Part shown: positions 4,629-6,201 of the stretch, piece by piece
Layout: the number at the start of each line of letters is the position of its first letter
Position numbering within the stretch: the stretch's first letter is position 1
Assembly: GCA_964614585.1 (NCBI GenBank)
Contig: CAZTLW010000133.1
Location: forward strand, 1-6,201
Length of the DNA stretch: 6,201 nucleotides
Origin: JAHEFX01 sp964614585
GTDB lineage: Bacteria; Actinomycetota; Acidimicrobiia; Spongiisociales; JAENVV01
Reading direction: 5' to 3'
Position numbers and translations under genes: made by a program
The notes under the pieces: generated by a model
What the model saw: only the letters and a program-made list of their open reading frames with translations
Database searches by the model: none
What the model was told of the DNA's origin: nothing

Positions 4629-5642
4629 ATGCGGGTCGCCGTCCTCGGCACGGGGCTCATCGGCGGGTCGATCGCCGCCGGCCTCCGCGAGCTCGGTCAC
4701 GTCGTGGTCGGATGGGACCCCGATCCCGACCACGCCGCCACCGCCGAAGCCCGCGGGCTCGTCGACTCGGTGGCCGACGATCGGGCCGTCGCCGTCGCCG
4801 GGGCCGACCTCGTGGTGCTGGCAGGACCGCCGGCCGCCGTCATCACCGGCGTCGGGGAGCTGTCGACCCCGGCGCTGGTCATCGACGTCGCGGGCGTGAA
4901 GGTGCCCGTACTGGCCGCCGCCAGAGGACGCCGGTTCGTCGGCACCCACCCGATGGCGGGGCGTGAGCACGGTGGTCCCGAGCACGCCTCGGCCGGGCTG
5001 TTCCGGGGGGCGGCGTGGGTCGTCGTCCCCGACGGCGCCGACACCGCCGACGTGGCCACCGTGGAGGGTCTCGTCGAGGCGCTCGGCGCCCACCCCGTGC
5101 GGATGGGTGCCGCCCGCCACGACGCCGCCGTGGCGGCCATCTCGCACCTCCCGCAGGTCGTGGCGGGTGCCCTGTTGGGCCATGCCGCCGCCGAGTCCGA
5201 TCGGCTCGAGTTGGCGGCCGGGTCGTTCCGCGACCTCACCCGGGTGGCGCTCTCGGACCCCGAGGCCTGGTCGCAGTTGCTGGTGGCCAACGCCGCCGAG
5301 GTCGGCCCCCAACTGCGGGAGTTGTCCGACCGGCTCGGGGCGATCGCCGCCGTCGTCGAGGCCGCCGACTCGTCCGCGCTGGTGTCGGCACTGGCCGAGT
5401 CACGCGAGCGCCGGCGCTCCCTCGCCCCTCCCGTGGTGGCGGTCTCGGTGATCCTGGAGGACCGCCCCGGCGAGTTGGGACGGGTCGGGACGGCGCTCGC
5501 CGAGAGCCGGGTCGACGTCCGTGACCTCCAACTTCGCCACGGCCGCCATGGTGGCGGGGGCGTCCTCACCCTCTCGGTCCGGCCGGGGGAGGCCGAGACC
5601 CTGGCCGGTGCGCTGGCCGATCAGGGCTTCGAGTTGGCGTGA
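4629..5642 (+). CDS. tyrA: Prephenate dehydrogenase with C-terminal ACT domain
   Basis: Oxidatively decarboxylates prephenate to 4-hydroxyphenylpyruvate with NAD(P)+, the tyrosine branch after chorismate. The 337 residues comprise a Rossmann domain with GTGLIGGS (7-14) and acidic D30 after beta-2 (VVVGWD), DVAGVK (86-91), catalytic-type THPMAGRE (106-113, H107), then the helical dimerisation domain with SHLPQ (172-176) and GSFRDLTRVA (198-207). Residues 268-337 are an ACT domain (VVAVSVILEDRPGELGRVG), usually the site of amino acid feedback. The start lies 3 nt after the DAHP synthase stop with no strong ribosome binding site, so coupling is likely. This ACT domain is the only obvious allosteric module of the two-gene operon. 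The 3' end overlaps the convergent M20 gene by 22 bp. Confidence 0.96.
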   Translation: MRVAVLGTGLIGGSIAAGLRELGHVVVGWDPDPDHAATAEARGLVDSVADDRAVAVAGADLVVLAGPPAAVITGVGELSTPALVIDVAGVKVPVLAAARGRRFVGTHPMAGREHGGPEHASAGLFRGAAWVVVPDGADTADVATVEGLVEALGAHPVRMGAARHDAAVAAISHLPQVVAGALLGHAAAESDRLELAAGSFRDLTRVALSDPEAWSQLLVANAAEVGPQLRELSDRLGAIAAVVEAADSSALVSALAESRERRRSLAPPVVAVSVILEDRPGELGRVGTALAESRVDVRDLQLRHGRHGGGGVLTLSVRPGEAETLAGALADQGFELA

Positions 5643-6201
5643 GCCAACAGGCGCCGGAGGCTCTCGGCGCCGATGTCGACGCCCACCGCCAGGGCGGGCT
5701 CCTCGAAGACGAAGCCGGCGGAGTGGAGCGGGGTGAAGGCACCGCCGTCGGAGCAGCCGAGCCGCAGCAGGGCGCCCGGCACCACCTGGGTGAAGGCGGA
5801 GAAGTCCTCGGCGCCCATCGAGGTGAAGGTGGTGCGTACCCGGTGGTCGCCCACCACGCTCCGGGCGGCGTCCTCGATCATCTGCACCACGAGCTCGTCG
5901 TTGTCGACGGGGGCGATGCCGGGTTCGTACTCGACGGTCGCGCGCACGCCGACCGGCGCCACGATCTGGCCGACGAGGTCGGTGAAGATGGCGCCCATCT
6001 CCCGCCAGGCATCGCGGTCGGCGACCCGCACCGTCCCCGACAACCGCACCGACGAGGGGATCACGTTCGAGGCCTCGCCGCCGTGCACCGAGCCGAACGC
6101 CACGGCCCGGCGGACCCGCGCATCGACCCGACGCGAGAACAGGGCCTCCAACTCCGACAACAGCTTCCCGGCCGCCAGCAGCGTGTCGGCGGTCTCGTGG
6201 G
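5621..6201 (-). CDS. M20-family amidohydrolase/peptidase, C-terminal part (5' end outside window)
   Basis: An open frame enters from the right edge and stops with TGA at 5621-5623; 192 residues are visible. The sequence begins HETADTLLAAGKLLSELEA, which corresponds to the lid/dimerisation domain, and continues with VHGGEASNVIPSSVRLSGTV, a hallmark of the M20D hippurate-hydrolase/IAA-amino-acid-hydrolase group. The C-terminal metal-domain motifs are SMGAEDFSAF and the late LHSAGFVFEEPAL, which supplies the conserved metal-ligand His. The family hydrolyses N-acyl amino acids or peptides with two metal ions, in the cytoplasm; the exact substrate cannot be told. A TTG in frame at 6160 is not the real start, since family-like sequence continues upstream. 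It overlaps the end of tyrA by 22 bp in tail-to-tail orientation. Confidence 0.92.
   Translation of the reverse strand, partial: HETADTLLAAGKLLSELEALFSRRVDARVRRAVAFGSVHGGEASNVIPSSVRLSGTVRVADRDAWREMGAIFTDLVGQIVAPVGVRATVEYEPGIAPVDNDELVVQMIEDAARSVVGDHRVRTTFTSMGAEDFSAFTQVVPGALLRLGCSDGGAFTPLHSAGFVFEEPALAVGVDIGAESLRRLLAHANSKP

Noticed and set aside
3684..5312. A 542-residue minus-strand open frame opposite aroF and tyrA
   Set aside because: Antisense shadow of two clear genes in high-GC DNA; Gly/Arg/Val/Asp-rich translation without recognisable domains.

Overview
The window is about 70% G+C by eye and is densely packed with short or negative intergenic gaps. Several starts look leaderless or are GTG. 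This points to a high-GC actinobacterium. The gene set (DUF4332 protein, XRE regulator next to an HbhA-like helical protein, galE2-like/acyltransferase pair, single-domain DAHP synthase next to TyrA) fits an Acidimicrobiia-type lineage better than Mycobacteriales, but that placement is inference.

Layout, left to right. (1) 5-409 (+): a small DUF4332 tandem helix-hairpin-helix protein. (2) 410-536: a convergent intergenic region built from 8-bp GTAC-centred repeats. They are arranged as a large inverted repeat around a strong terminator hairpin. (3) 1588 down to 537 (-): a two-gene operon of an XRE regulator and a long amphipathic helical protein ending in a HhH domain, joined by an ATGA overlap. 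Its promoter (about 1598-1626) is covered by two near-perfect 16-bp palindromes and would give an almost leaderless mRNA. (4) 3702 down to 1652 (-): an atypical NAD(P)-fold epimerase-like protein, translationally coupled (GTGA) to a PlsC-type acyltransferase. The acyltransferase carries an unusual N-terminal Rho_N/SAP-like segment and a Cys/His (C..C..CxxHGG) segment. (5) 3703-3809: a divergent promoter region. (6) 3810-5642 (+): an aromatic amino acid operon of type I-beta DAHP synthase and ACT-domain prephenate dehydrogenase. (7) 6201 down to 5621 (-): the C-terminal part of an M20 amidohydrolase, overlapping the 3' end of tyrA tail to tail.

How it fits together. The + strand operon supplies the entry step of the shikimate pathway and the tyrosine branch; the only visible allosteric module is the ACT domain of TyrA. 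The - strand block pairs lipid-type proteins (acyltransferase; HbhA/TadA/MLDS-like helical protein) with nucleic-acid-binding-type domains (Rho_N/SAP-like, Cys/His knuckle, HhH, XRE). From memory, the two halves resemble the mycobacterial pairs Rv0501-Rv0502 and Rv0474-hbhA, and the Rhodococcus lipid-droplet pair MLDSR-MLDS. The DNA-linked additions are the most interesting part of the window. No mobile element, CRISPR array, tRNA or rRNA was seen.
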